DNA of 36,882 nucleotides, taken from the NCBI GenBank assembly GCA_029245125.1, contig JAQWPZ010000270.1, positions 1 through 36,882 on the forward strand, written 5' to 3'. Under the pieces are notes generated by a model, which saw nothing but the letters and a program-made list of their open reading frames with translations, was not told the origin of the DNA and did not search any database. Origin of the DNA: Rubripirellula sp. (lineage in GTDB: Bacteria > Planctomycetota > Planctomycetia > Pirellulales > Pirellulaceae). Shown here piece after piece: positions 25,798 through 34,155 of this stretch (its first letter is position 1; each line of letters begins with the position of its first letter). The translations under genes and the position numbers were made by a program.

Positions 25798-27156
25798 ATG
25801 CGAAACTTGCGTATGGCATTTTGTATTGTCATGGTTGTGACTGCCATGCTTGGTTCAGTCGCGGTTGCTGAACGCCCCAACGTGGTGGTCATCTATTCTG
25901 ACGATCAGGGAAGTCTTGATTTGAATTGCTACGGTTCCACCGATCTGGTGACACCGAATCTTGATCAGTTGGCTGAGCAAGGTGTCCGTTTCACGCAAAT
26001 GTATTCCCCCTCAGCGATTTGCTCGGCATCTCGCGCGGGGTTAATGACGGGGCGTTTTCCCGCTCGGGCCGGTGTCCCCGGTAATGTCTCTTCGATGAAG
26101 GGCCAGCCAGGTATGCCGCCTGACGAAGTGACGATGGCAGATTTATTGAGCTCGGCAGGCTACCGAACGGGGCATGTTGGTAAGTGGCACCTCGGCTACA
26201 CACCTGAATCGATGCCAGGAGGGCAAGGTTTTCAGAGCACGTTTGGGCATATGGGTGGATGCATCGATAACTACTCTCATTTCTTTTATTGGAACGGGCC
26301 CAATCGTCACGATTTGTGGCGCGACGGTGAAGAGATTTTCATGGATGGACAATACTTCCTTGATCTGATGGTGGAAGAAGCCAACCGTTTTGTCTCGACG
26401 AAAAGTGAGCAGCCGTTTTTTCTTTATTGGGCCATCAATGCCCCACATTATCCGATGCAAGGAACGGCAAAGTGGCGGCAGCAATACAAGGATTTACCTT
26501 CGCCGAGACGGCAGTACGCCGAGTTCGTTTCGACCGTCGATGAAAAAGTGGGGCAACTGCTCGGCACGCTTCAGACCTTGGGATTACGCGAAAACACGAT
26601 TGTGATTTTTCAATCCGATCATGGTCATTCGACCGAAGAGCGGGCTTTTTATGGTGGCGGAAATCCAGGACCGTATCGCGGTGCAAAGGGATGTTTGTTC
26701 GAAGGTGGGATTCGCATTCCGTCGATTGTCTCTTGGCCCCAGCATATCCCCGCTGGCGAAGTTCGCGATCAAATGGTGACAGGGTGTGATTGGTTTCCCA
26801 CCATTGCCGAGCTTTGTGATGTGCCACTTTCGGATCGCAGGATCGATGGCAAAAGCATCGCGACTGTTCTGAAGTCAGCTGAAGCAACGAGCCCGCATGA
26901 CCACTTCTATTGGTTGTTGGGGCGAGGTAAGGGCGCGCAGTGGGCAGTCCGCAAAGGAGATTGGAAACTGCTCGGAAACCCCGTGGATCGCGCGGATCGC
27001 GAAAACAAGCAACGCCCTGAAAGTCCGTATCTGGTGAATCTCGGTGAAGATATTGGTGAACGGACAAACGTAGCCAACAAGCATCCAGAAATCGTGCGTC
27101 AATTGGAAGCCATTCACCGCCGACATAGTGAAAGTATCGCCAAGGGAACGCAGTGA
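25798..27156 (+). CDS. Secreted type I sulfatase
   Basis: 452 residues. Signal peptide 1-25 (LGSVAVAERPN). Metal-binding VVVIYSDDQGS (about 29-39); the formylglycine motif is C75-S-A-S-R79, the CxAxR form rather than the commoner CxPxR, followed by GLMTGRFPAR. HVGKWHLGY at about 125, and IFQSDHGHSTEER (distal metal site) near 270. Anaerobic maturases accept Ala at this position, so it is likely active. It probably cleaves sulfate esters of extracellular polysaccharide. The FG-GAP protein gene starts only 4 bp after its stop, so the two are probably one transcript. Confidence 0.94.
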   Translation: MRNLRMAFCIVMVVTAMLGSVAVAERPNVVVIYSDDQGSLDLNCYGSTDLVTPNLDQLAEQGVRFTQMYSPSAICSASRAGLMTGRFPARAGVPGNVSSMKGQPGMPPDEVTMADLLSSAGYRTGHVGKWHLGYTPESMPGGQGFQSTFGHMGGCIDNYSHFFYWNGPNRHDLWRDGEEIFMDGQYFLDLMVEEANRFVSTKSEQPFFLYWAINAPHYPMQGTAKWRQQYKDLPSPRRQYAEFVSTVDEKVGQLLGTLQTLGLRENTIVIFQSDHGHSTEERAFYGGGNPGPYRGAKGCLFEGGIRIPSIVSWPQHIPAGEVRDQMVTGCDWFPTIAELCDVPLSDRRIDGKSIATVLKSAEATSPHDHFYWLLGRGKGAQWAVRKGDWKLLGNPVDRADRENKQRPESPYLVNLGEDIGERTNVANKHPEIVRQLEAIHRRHSESIAKGTQ

Positions 27157-27160
27157 TCTG

Positions 27161-28396
27161 ATGATAAATCTGACTTGTGTAAATCGATGGGCATCCAGGG
27201 TGATAATCGCCTTAAGCGTGATCCTTGTCGTGCTGGTGATGATGCGTTCTGGCTTGGCTGAGGAATCCAATAAACCCTGGCAACGTCACGTGATTGATGA
27301 CTCATCGCGAGGGGCTGATGGAACTCGGTTGGCAGATGCCAATGGTGATGGATTGCTGGACATTGCCACCGGCTGGGAGCAGGGCGGGGTCACACGAGTT
27401 TACTTGCATCCTGGGCGTGACCAAGTCAAGCAGGCGTGGCCAGCGGTAACAGTCGGGCCAGCCGCCAGTGTCGAGGATGCTGTGCTGGTCGATTTGGATG
27501 GCGATGGCGCAATGGATGTTGTCAGCTGTTGCGAAGGATCCAGACAGGTGATGCTCGTCCATTGGGCTCCCACCAACCGATACCTTGATCCCAAGAGCTG
27601 GAAAACAGAGGAAATTCCAGGCTCCGAGGATAAGTGCCGGTGGATGTTTTCCTGCCCGGTTGATGTCGATCAGGACGGCCGGATCGACTTGGTTGCTGGT
27701 GGAAAAGGGACAAACTCGCAGTTGGGTTGGTGGAAGGTGCCGGAGGATCCGCGAAATCTGCTCGCTTGGGAATGGCATCCGCTCCGCCAACAACTCGGTT
27801 GGGTGATGTCGATCGAGGCTGTTGATATGGACGGCGACCGAGACCTCGACATCCTGTTTACCGATCGCAAGGGCAGCAAGTCAGGTTGCTTTTGGCTGGA
27901 GCATCCTGGCGCCGAACGAGTTGACCAGCCATGGCGGGAACATGCCGTTGGATTGGAAGGCAAGGAAGCGATGTTCCTTTCGTTGGCCGATGTTGATCGT
28001 GATGGATTGCAAGATGTGATTGTCTCGATACGCCCGCAAACGATTGTTGTCTGCAGACGCCAAGGGGGTGCTGGCAGGCAATGGGAATCTGACGTCATTG
28101 CCATTCCCGAATCGTTTGGTTCGGCTAAAGATGCCGCTGCCGCCGACCTGGACCAGGATGGTCAAATGGAAATTGTTTTCACGACCGAACGGGCAAGTAA
28201 CGGCAAAATCGGAGTGGGCTGCGTCATCAATCCGCTCAGTGAGAAACCAGGATTCAAATCGATCAGTGGCGTCGATGGCACCAAGCATGATCTCGTTCAA
28301 TTACTCGATCTTGATGGCGACGGTGATCTTGACATTCTGACCTGTGAAGAGGTCAACAACCTTGGTGTGATCTGGTACGAGAATCCGCTGCAATAA
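27161..28396 (+). CDS. Exported FG-GAP/VCBS repeat protein
   Basis: 411 residues from ATG 27161, 4 bp after the sulfatase stop; an upstream in-frame GTG lies inside the sulfatase gene. Residues 1-32 are a signal peptide (IIALSVILVVLVMMRSGLAEE). The body carries seven Ca-binding DxDGD-type loops: DANGDGLLD, DLDGDGAMD, DVDQDGRID, DMDGDRDLD, DVDRDGLQD, DLDQDGQME and DLDGDGDLD. Their even spacing predicts a seven-bladed beta-propeller of the FG-GAP type. Such proteins bind ligands or carbohydrate outside the cell. Tight coupling to the sulfatase suggests they act on the same substrate (inference). There is no catalytic motif. Confidence 0.9.
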   Translation: MINLTCVNRWASRVIIALSVILVVLVMMRSGLAEESNKPWQRHVIDDSSRGADGTRLADANGDGLLDIATGWEQGGVTRVYLHPGRDQVKQAWPAVTVGPAASVEDAVLVDLDGDGAMDVVSCCEGSRQVMLVHWAPTNRYLDPKSWKTEEIPGSEDKCRWMFSCPVDVDQDGRIDLVAGGKGTNSQLGWWKVPEDPRNLLAWEWHPLRQQLGWVMSIEAVDMDGDRDLDILFTDRKGSKSGCFWLEHPGAERVDQPWREHAVGLEGKEAMFLSLADVDRDGLQDVIVSIRPQTIVVCRRQGGAGRQWESDVIAIPESFGSAKDAAAADLDQDGQMEIVFTTERASNGKIGVGCVINPLSEKPGFKSISGVDGTKHDLVQLLDLDGDGDLDILTCEEVNNLGVIWYENPLQ

Positions 28397-28489
28397 GGAT
28401 TGGCGAGGTATGCTGGTTGGCGGAAGAGGCGACGGTGATGGCTGCGTTTTGACCAGTTCACCTTATCCTGTGACCGGATCGCCATCTTC

Positions 28490-29077
28490 TCAGTCCAGTT
28501 CACCATCTTCGGGGAATGTTCGCGCTGTGTTTACTTCTGCCGCTGCGATCAAGGCATCCGTTTTACGAAGGTGCGTTTCCGCTTTTTGCAGGCAGTCGCG
28601 GATTTCGTCAACATAGCCGTCGGCTGCCGCCGACCAGCAACGATTGATATATCGTTCAGCCGATGCAAATTCGGTCATCACCTCGGCGTAGACGCTCATT
28701 CCGAACCGTCGAACGAGGGCCTGCCTTGCATTGGCAAATTCAGCCAATGGTTCGGCGCACTGATCATCGATTTGGTTGAGGACCTCGGCAGGGTCATGGC
28801 TGGCTTGACTCGCCATTCCAAAAACGGTTGAGCTGACTTCTTTTAGTTGCTTACGAAGCACCGAGAACTTTGCCTCTTGTGATTCTTCATCCCCTTCGAG
28901 TTGTCTGCCCGTGGTCCTTAGCAAGACAACGCCAACAATCCCGACGGCGACTCCCCCAAAGTAATTGATCCATGGCACCGTCGACCATTTGTTATCAGCC
29001 ACTTCCAACTGTGAAAGCGAAAAGAAAGCTGCGGCGAGGAAGCCTCCCCACATCAATAAGTGTCCTAGTTGACGCAT
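28490..29077 (-). CDS. Small membrane protein with coiled-coil tail, OPT-linked
   Basis: 195 residues from ATG 29077, with GGGAGA upstream at good spacing. It has two helices near the N-terminus (HLLMWGGFLAAAFFSL; INYFGGVAVGIVGVVLLR) and then a long charged helical region (about 60-195, for example SVLRKQLKEVSSTVFG and KAETHLRKTDALIAA) that could be a coiled coil in the cytoplasm. I recognise no family. It starts 18 bp after the OPT transporter stop, so it is co-transcribed and may be an accessory subunit or regulator of that transporter. Confidence 0.8.
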   Translation of the reverse strand: MRQLGHLLMWGGFLAAAFFSLSQLEVADNKWSTVPWINYFGGVAVGIVGVVLLRTTGRQLEGDEESQEAKFSVLRKQLKEVSSTVFGMASQASHDPAEVLNQIDDQCAEPLAEFANARQALVRRFGMSVYAEVMTEFASAERYINRCWSAAADGYVDEIRDCLQKAETHLRKTDALIAAAEVNTARTFPEDGELD

Positions 29078-29095
29078 TTGCTCAGTCTCCCTCGA

Positions 29096-30937
29096 TTACC
29101 CAAAAACGCCGGACAAAAAGTGAATCCCCAGCCATGCTGTTTCCGTTTCATCCGGCTTAGCAAATAAGACTTTGTAAAACGCATTGCCAACGCCGACCAA
29201 CGCTTCTCCGACGATCAATCCGGCTGCGATCGGTATCCCAACCTCGTGGCTAAACTTGCTGCCGAACACTTTGTCGGAAGCAATGCGCAACACATTTCCA
29301 ATGGTATAGGTCAGTGCGATCGCGAAAGGCATATAAAATCCTAGTGCGATCAGTACACCGATTCCGCCAAGCCCGCTGATCGCCAGCAACAAGCCCAGCC
29401 CAGCGCCGGCGGTGTACCGGTAGGTCGGGATGTTGTTATCCAGGATCCCTTCGGTGACCGAGGCCAACGCCTGTGCTTGTGGCGCCGGCAAGCGATCTGA
29501 TCCGATTTCGTATTGGCTGTTCAACAAAATCATCAAAGAAATCACGATGATTGGCCCGAGCCAAGCACCGATGAACTGTGCCAATTGTTGGCGGCGTGGT
29601 ATCCCACCGACCAAATATCCTGATTTAAGGTCGAGCATCATGTCGCTGGCCTGTGAAATGGCGAGGCAGATTGCCGCACCAACCAGCATCGAGCTGGTAA
29701 TCGTTTCCACGGTATTCAAGCCACCCTTGGCGATCACGATCAGAATGGTGACCGCGATCAAGGTCATGCCGGACAAGGGAGACCAGTTCGTTCGCCCGAT
29801 GCATTCGGCCACGACCACACCGGCGACCCAAACCCAAAGGGTCCCCAGCAGTGCCATCGAAATCGCTCGTCCCAGCGTCATCCCGTCGACTGAAGCGAAT
29901 GCGATCCAAACCAGGGCTAACGCACCAATGCCAATGGCGGCGTAGAGCAAACCAATCGGCATCTCGTCATTTTTCGAGTCGGAGTCATTGTTCTTACCGG
30001 CGTTGTGCATTGCCTTCATCGCACTGGCAATTAACGGAAACGCCGCGATGATCCCACCAATCGCAGCACCGACCAGCATGCCGATGCCGAGTGGTTTGTA
30101 GAGAACACCACGCATTTCATCGGGGTTGTCGACCATCGTGGCAACCCCATCGCTACCGTAGAAAGACAGCAGCGGTGAAAGCAGGAAATAACACAGGAAT
30201 CCACCCGCTCCGAACCAAAAACCACCTTTGCCCGACAGGAAGCCAACGCCAACCGTCATCACCGACAAGTAGAGCGTGATATTCAACATCTCCGGAAGCC
30301 ACTCGAATTGATCATTGGCTATCCAGTTGGGGTCCTCACCCATCAGCTGTAGAACCAACAGGTGAATAACGCCAGACAGTACCGCGCCGCCCAGCAATAA
30401 AACTGCCTTCCGTACTCCCGCGCCAGGCGATTTCAGGATGGTTGCCACGGCGATTCCACCCGGATAAGCCAAACGATCGAAATCGATCATTTGTTTTCGT
30501 AGCGGGATCACAAACGCCAATCCCAACACGCATCCCGTGATACAGGCCAGGATCATCAGCGGCACATTAAAATCCGCGACTGCCTCTAGTCCCTCGCGTC
30601 GACTGAGGATGAACAATGCGGGAACGGAAAACATGATGCCCGAGGAGGCACCGTTGACGGCCGACGCGATCGTCTGATTGATGTTGTTTTCGACGATGCT
30701 AGATCGCCTAAGCACGCCACGCAGGATGCCCCAACCGAGGATCGCAGCGAGTTCGGAACCCTCGATCGCAAATCCGAGAATCAACGCTGCGTAGCCAATC
30801 GAAACGGCGATCAAGGCGCCGATCGCCCACCCGACCAGGACCGCCGTCCAAGTGAATTCGGGGTAGGGACCCGTTCGAATTGGGATCGTGCCCGAATTCG
30901 AATCCGACGTGTCCGTTGTTGGGGGCCTGTCTGACAT
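29096..30937 (-). CDS. OPT-family oligopeptide transporter
   Basis: 613 residues from ATG 30937, preceded by GGAG 6 bases upstream; TTG 30952 is a weaker start. The protein is almost entirely hydrophobic helices (about 14-16). It carries OPT-family landmarks: SIVENNINQTIASAVNGASSGIMFSVPAL in the first third, RLAYPGGIAVATILKSPGAG after a basic loop, SGKGGFWFGAGGFLCYFLLSPLL midway, and ATSLAISQASDMMLDLKSGYLVGGIPRRQQ in the last third. Members import peptides or metal chelates with protons. The length is normal for bacterial OPT proteins. It sits directly upstream of the small membrane protein gene and divergent from the flavoprotein gene. Confidence 0.93.
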   Translation of the reverse strand: MSDRPPTTDTSDSNSGTIPIRTGPYPEFTWTAVLVGWAIGALIAVSIGYAALILGFAIEGSELAAILGWGILRGVLRRSSIVENNINQTIASAVNGASSGIMFSVPALFILSRREGLEAVADFNVPLMILACITGCVLGLAFVIPLRKQMIDFDRLAYPGGIAVATILKSPGAGVRKAVLLLGGAVLSGVIHLLVLQLMGEDPNWIANDQFEWLPEMLNITLYLSVMTVGVGFLSGKGGFWFGAGGFLCYFLLSPLLSFYGSDGVATMVDNPDEMRGVLYKPLGIGMLVGAAIGGIIAAFPLIASAMKAMHNAGKNNDSDSKNDEMPIGLLYAAIGIGALALVWIAFASVDGMTLGRAISMALLGTLWVWVAGVVVAECIGRTNWSPLSGMTLIAVTILIVIAKGGLNTVETITSSMLVGAAICLAISQASDMMLDLKSGYLVGGIPRRQQLAQFIGAWLGPIIVISLMILLNSQYEIGSDRLPAPQAQALASVTEGILDNNIPTYRYTAGAGLGLLLAISGLGGIGVLIALGFYMPFAIALTYTIGNVLRIASDKVFGSKFSHEVGIPIAAGLIVGEALVGVGNAFYKVLFAKPDETETAWLGIHFLSGVFG

Positions 30938-31161
30938 CCGTTCTCCAACCAAGTAGTTGCGATGATTCGCAGCAAATTCGACGCGGCGTTCCGTAGCAAA
31001 GCGTATTGAATTGTTCTCGCGGTGGCAAGAAATGACACGGTTCGCTGAAAGGTCGCTTTACAACCCTTCGGTATCAGCAAATCATAACGGTTTGGCGTAC
31101 CGCCGTGGTTGTGCGAACCGATGTAAACAATCATTGGTCGATCCTCTGTAGGAAAATGCCG

Positions 31162-33063
31162 ATGGCGTTAACGATCCCCACCCATACGGAAAGCAGAACA
31201 TTGAACCAAACCACCGACCACGATCAGGCAGCGAAGCGAATTGTCATTGTTGGAGGGGTTGCCGGAGGGGCCAGCGCGGCAGCGCGGGCAAGACGTTTGA
31301 GCGAGGATGCGTCGATCGTGATGATTGAGCGTGGGGCGGAGGCAAGTTTTGCCAATTGTGGCTTGCCTTATTACATCGGTGGCGAGATCGCTGATCGCAG
31401 CAAGTTGTTGGTGGCGGGGAAACGGCAGCTTCAAGATTGGTTGAATCTCGATGTTCGCACTCGCAGTGAGGTCAAGTCGATCGACCGTGATGCGTCTGAA
31501 ATTGAAATCGAAGATCTGGAAACCGGCCGCACCTATCGCGAGCCATACGATTACTTGGTCTTGTCGACTGGTGCTGCACCAATTCGTCCTGCTCCCCTGC
31601 TTCAGCATGTGGGGCAGGATCATCCGCGAGTCCTGAGTCTTCGCAACATGGTTGACGTCGACCAAGTCAAAGCGATCGTCGATTCTGGCATCGAGTCGGC
31701 CGTCGTGATCGGAGCTGGCTTTATCGGATTAGAAGTTGCCGAACAATTGGTCCATCGTGGGGTAAAAACATGCTTGGTCGAGCAGTTGCCGCAAGTGATG
31801 CCACCCTTCGATGCCGAAATGGTTCAACCACTGCATCAATCATTGCGGGAACGCGAGATCCAACTGCACCTTGCCGATGGCGTCGCAGCGATGCGTCCCG
31901 CAGGTGACGGTGTCGAGGTCGAATTGAACAGCGGTGAAGTGCTGGCGACCGACTTGGTGTTGCTGTCGATTGGGGTGCGGCCTGAATCCGATTTGGCGAA
32001 AGAGGCTGGGTTGTCTCTCAATGATCGCGGTGCCGTGCAGGTTGATTCGGTCCAGCGAACCAATGATCCAAAAATCTTCGCTGTCGGTGATACAGTTGAA
32101 GTGGCCGAGCCCATCTTTGGCGGAAAGACTTTCGTTCCCCTTGGCGGACCCGCCAATCGTCAGGGACGATTGGCGGCCGATCAAATTGGGCAAGCCGAGG
32201 GGCTGCTCTCGCAAGGAGATGGCGATCGCCCGAATGAAGGCGAGCCCCAGGTTAATCGGGGGACACAGGCTTACCGGGGGACACAGGCTTACCGGGGGAC
32301 ACAGGCTTACCGGGGGACGCAGGCTTACCGGGGGACGCAGGCTTACCGGGGGACGCAGGGGACCTCCATTGTCCGCGTTTTTGACTGGACGGCCGGGATG
32401 ACCGGGATGAGTGAGAAGTCGCTGCAGCGATTGGAAAAACAGCGGGGTACAGATTATGCCTGTGTGTATGCCCATCCCAATCATCACGCTGGCTATTATC
32501 CGGGGGCGACACCGATCACGTTGAAATTGGTTTACGAGTTACCGAGCGGACGGGTCCTTGGTGCTCAAGCGATTGGCAAGCATGGTGTTGATAAGCGAAT
32601 TGACGTGATTGCGATGGCGATCCAGATGAAGGCGACCGTGTTTGATTTGGAGCAAGCTGAGTTGTGCTACGCGCCACCGTTTGGTTCCGCGAAAGACGCG
32701 GTCAACATGGTCGGGTTCATCGCCGCAAATCAATTGCGAGGCTTGACCCGGCCGATTCATCCGATGGACTGTCCCCAGCAGGGGCCCCAGCAGGATGCTG
32801 ACGCCGAATTTCAGTCCGGCAACTTTCATTGGTTGGACGTTCGAACGCCAGCGGAGTTTGCTGCGGGGGCGATTGACGGGGCGATCAATCTGCCCTTGGA
32901 GCAGTTGCGGGAAAGGATTGAGGAGGTCCCGCGTGACAAGCCAATCATTGTTTACTGCCATGCTGGGCAGCGAGGCTACTATGCGGAGCGAATGCTCCGC
33001 CTCAACGGAGTCGCTGACATCCGGAACCTCAGCGGCGGTTTCAAATTGTGGCAACAATTTTAG
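31162..33063 (+). CDS. CoA-disulfide-reductase-like flavoprotein with rhodanese tail and expanded loop
   Basis: 633 residues from ATG 31162, which has AGGA at 8 bases; ATG 31156 and a GTG at 31105 are less well spaced. FAD-binding VIVGGVAGGASAAARARR; catalytic C66 in SFANCGLPYYIGG; NAD-binding VVIGAGFIGLEVAEQL; APPFGSAKDAVNMVGF near 505-525. The C-terminal rhodanese domain (about 540-633) has C599 in IVYCHAGQRGYYAERML. This is the CoADR-rhodanese (CoADR-RHD) architecture, used in CoA/polysulfide redox. Odd feature: residues 366-399 are RGTQAY repeated five times plus RGTQ, an expansion of the RYRGTQGTS loop before IVRVFDWTAG. A short QQGPQQ tandem (about 32773-32794) lies in the linker. Confidence 0.93.
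   Translation: MALTIPTHTESRTLNQTTDHDQAAKRIVIVGGVAGGASAAARARRLSEDASIVMIERGAEASFANCGLPYYIGGEIADRSKLLVAGKRQLQDWLNLDVRTRSEVKSIDRDASEIEIEDLETGRTYREPYDYLVLSTGAAPIRPAPLLQHVGQDHPRVLSLRNMVDVDQVKAIVDSGIESAVVIGAGFIGLEVAEQLVHRGVKTCLVEQLPQVMPPFDAEMVQPLHQSLREREIQLHLADGVAAMRPAGDGVEVELNSGEVLATDLVLLSIGVRPESDLAKEAGLSLNDRGAVQVDSVQRTNDPKIFAVGDTVEVAEPIFGGKTFVPLGGPANRQGRLAADQIGQAEGLLSQGDGDRPNEGEPQVNRGTQAYRGTQAYRGTQAYRGTQAYRGTQAYRGTQGTSIVRVFDWTAGMTGMSEKSLQRLEKQRGTDYACVYAHPNHHAGYYPGATPITLKLVYELPSGRVLGAQAIGKHGVDKRIDVIAMAIQMKATVFDLEQAELCYAPPFGSAKDAVNMVGFIAANQLRGLTRPIHPMDCPQQGPQQDADAEFQSGNFHWLDVRTPAEFAAGAIDGAINLPLEQLRERIEEVPRDKPIIVYCHAGQRGYYAERMLRLNGVADIRNLSGGFKLWQQF
32257..32359 (+). repeat. 18-bp in-frame minisatellite in the flavoprotein gene
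   Basis: Unit CGGGGGACACAGGCTTAC begins at 32257, 32275 and 32293; units at 32311, 32329 and (partial) 32347 have ACGCAGG instead of ACACAGG. Because 18 is a multiple of three the frame is kept and each unit adds RGTQAY. The split into three and three identical units points to stepwise duplication. Confidence 0.95.
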
Positions 33064-33273
33064 ACGATCTGATCCAACTTCCTTTTTGGAGGGAGCGACC
33101 GTGGCAGTTGATGGCCAGTGCGACTTTGTTGCAGGATGCCGACAATGGTGGGCAATGTTCCGCGATCTAATTTCTGTCGAAAAGAGATCTGCCATTTTCC
33201 AAGTGCCGTCTAAACGCACGTCCTGGACGAGAATCGGCCTCTTTCAAATCCCGAAATTAGCTGGGAGCAGTCG

Positions 33274-33550
33274 TTGGGGGCAGGCCATGACTTTCTGTTG
33301 CAAGCAAAAAGGTTGGGGGCAGGCCATGACTTTCTGTTGCAAGCAAAAAGGTTGGGGGCAGGCCATGGCTTTCTGTTGCAAGCAAAAGGTTGGGGGCAGG
33401 CCATGGCTTTCTGTTGCAAGCAAAAGAGTTGGGGGCAGGCCATGACTTTCTGTTGCAAGCAAAAGGTTGGGGGCAGGCCATGACTTTCTTTGGGGGCAGG
33501 CCATGACTTTCTGGTTGCAAGCAAAAGGTTTGGGGCAGGCCATGACTTTC
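33274..33550. repeat. 38-39-bp tandem array, 8 units (two truncated)
   Basis: The unit begins TTGGGGGCAGGCCATGAC and continues through CTGTTGCAAGCAAAA. Starts: 33274, 33313, 33352, 33390, 33429, 33467 (truncated after GACTTTC), 33490 (one extra G), 33529 (one G to T, truncated). Lengths 39, 39, 38, 39, 38, 23, 39, 22. Two units (3 and 4) read CCATGGC in place of CCATGAC. No spacers separate the units, so this is not a CRISPR. Each complete unit contains TTGC-AA-GCAA, a small inverted repeat. Confidence 0.95.
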
Positions 33551-33594
33551 TTTTTACTACTCCAGTTTGCAAGCAAACTGGAGCTTTGCCCCAA
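33530..33594. repeat. Nested palindrome closing the array
   Basis: CTCCAGTTTGC (33560-33570), AA, GCAAACTGGAG (33573-33583) form an 11-bp perfect stem. Outside it, TTGGGGC (33530-33536) pairs with GCCCCAA (33588-33594). The inner core TTTGCAAGCAAA matches the TTGCAAGCAAA of the array unit, so palindrome and array share an origin. It could act as a bidirectional transcript end; a T-run (TTTTT, 33551-33555) precedes it on the plus strand. Confidence 0.85.
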
Positions 33595-33784
33595 CAGAGC
33601 TGCGAAAGTGCCAGATTAGGTCTAACCATTTTTTTTAGGTGGGCGACACCAAATTGTTCGGAATGCGTCGACGCAGGGGCGATCGACGCAGAGAACCAGC
33701 TCAGTTTCGTTCGATCTTGCGGAAGGGGGTGGGATTGAAAGGTGGGGGAAGTCAGAGTGCGACCAGATCCGGTAAGAAAGCCCC

Positions 33785-33826
33785 GGCTTTCGAGGGACTG
33801 ACTTGGGCTTTCGGGGGACTGACTTG
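33785..33826. repeat. 21-bp tandem repeat, 2 copies
   Basis: GGCTTTCGAGGGACTGACTT(G) at 33785-33805 is followed at 33806-33826 by the same 21 bases with one A to G change. It is intergenic, about 330 bp before the TPR gene. Confidence 0.88.
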
Positions 33827-34155
33827 TGGCGAGCGTTTTGCGGCGGCCTGATCTCTTGTCGGTTGCCATGAATACGAATTTTGGTTTGCCAGAACGCTCT
33901 CTTTTAAATTTTTGTCGATGACGTTAATTGTCCGTCTATCGGATCAGGATTTGAAACGCCACGCATTGTGGCTATCTGGGTTCGCCGATGCTCGGCCTGC
34001 TAGCAAATCATCGGCATTGCGTCGGGGGGGGCTTTTGCGGTACCAGAAGTTGATGGATTGGTCCGACGGTCCATGCGCTGGCCCGTCGGTGACCCGAAAT
34101 TAACTGGTCGACGACAAATAAAGTGCGCGATCACAGACTTGGGCGATCAAGGAAG

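Larger units (their letters stand above)
33064..34155. other. Repeat-rich intergenic region, no convincing gene
   Basis: About 1.1 kb. The array at 33274-33550, the palindrome at 33560-33583 and a 21-bp duplication at 33785-33826 dominate it. Frames open across the array on both strands are by-products of the 39-bp unit and change frame at the 38-bp units. A short plus frame near 33918-34103 has no domain. The promoter for the TPR gene probably lies in the last 200 bp. Confidence 0.65.

Noticed and set aside
26435..27067. 210-residue minus-strand frame inside the second sulfatase
   Set aside because: Antisense shadow, no recognisable motif.
27128..27160. Earlier GTG start for the FG-GAP protein
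   Set aside because: It lies inside the sulfatase gene and would put 11 polar residues before a clean signal peptide; ATG 27161 is better.
32795..33445. 216-residue plus-strand frame overlapping the flavoprotein 3' end and the array
   Set aside because: It is out of frame with the clearly real rhodanese domain and has non-coding composition; a shadow plus repeat translation.
33274..33550. CRISPR array
   Set aside because: The units follow one another directly, with no unique spacers, and no cas gene is in the window.
33210..33869. 219-residue minus-strand protein made of repeats (SHGLPP / SWPAPN)
   Set aside because: It is open only because the repeat lacks stops in several frames. The repeat frame changes at the 38-bp units, so no consistent protein repeat results, and there is no domain or start signal.
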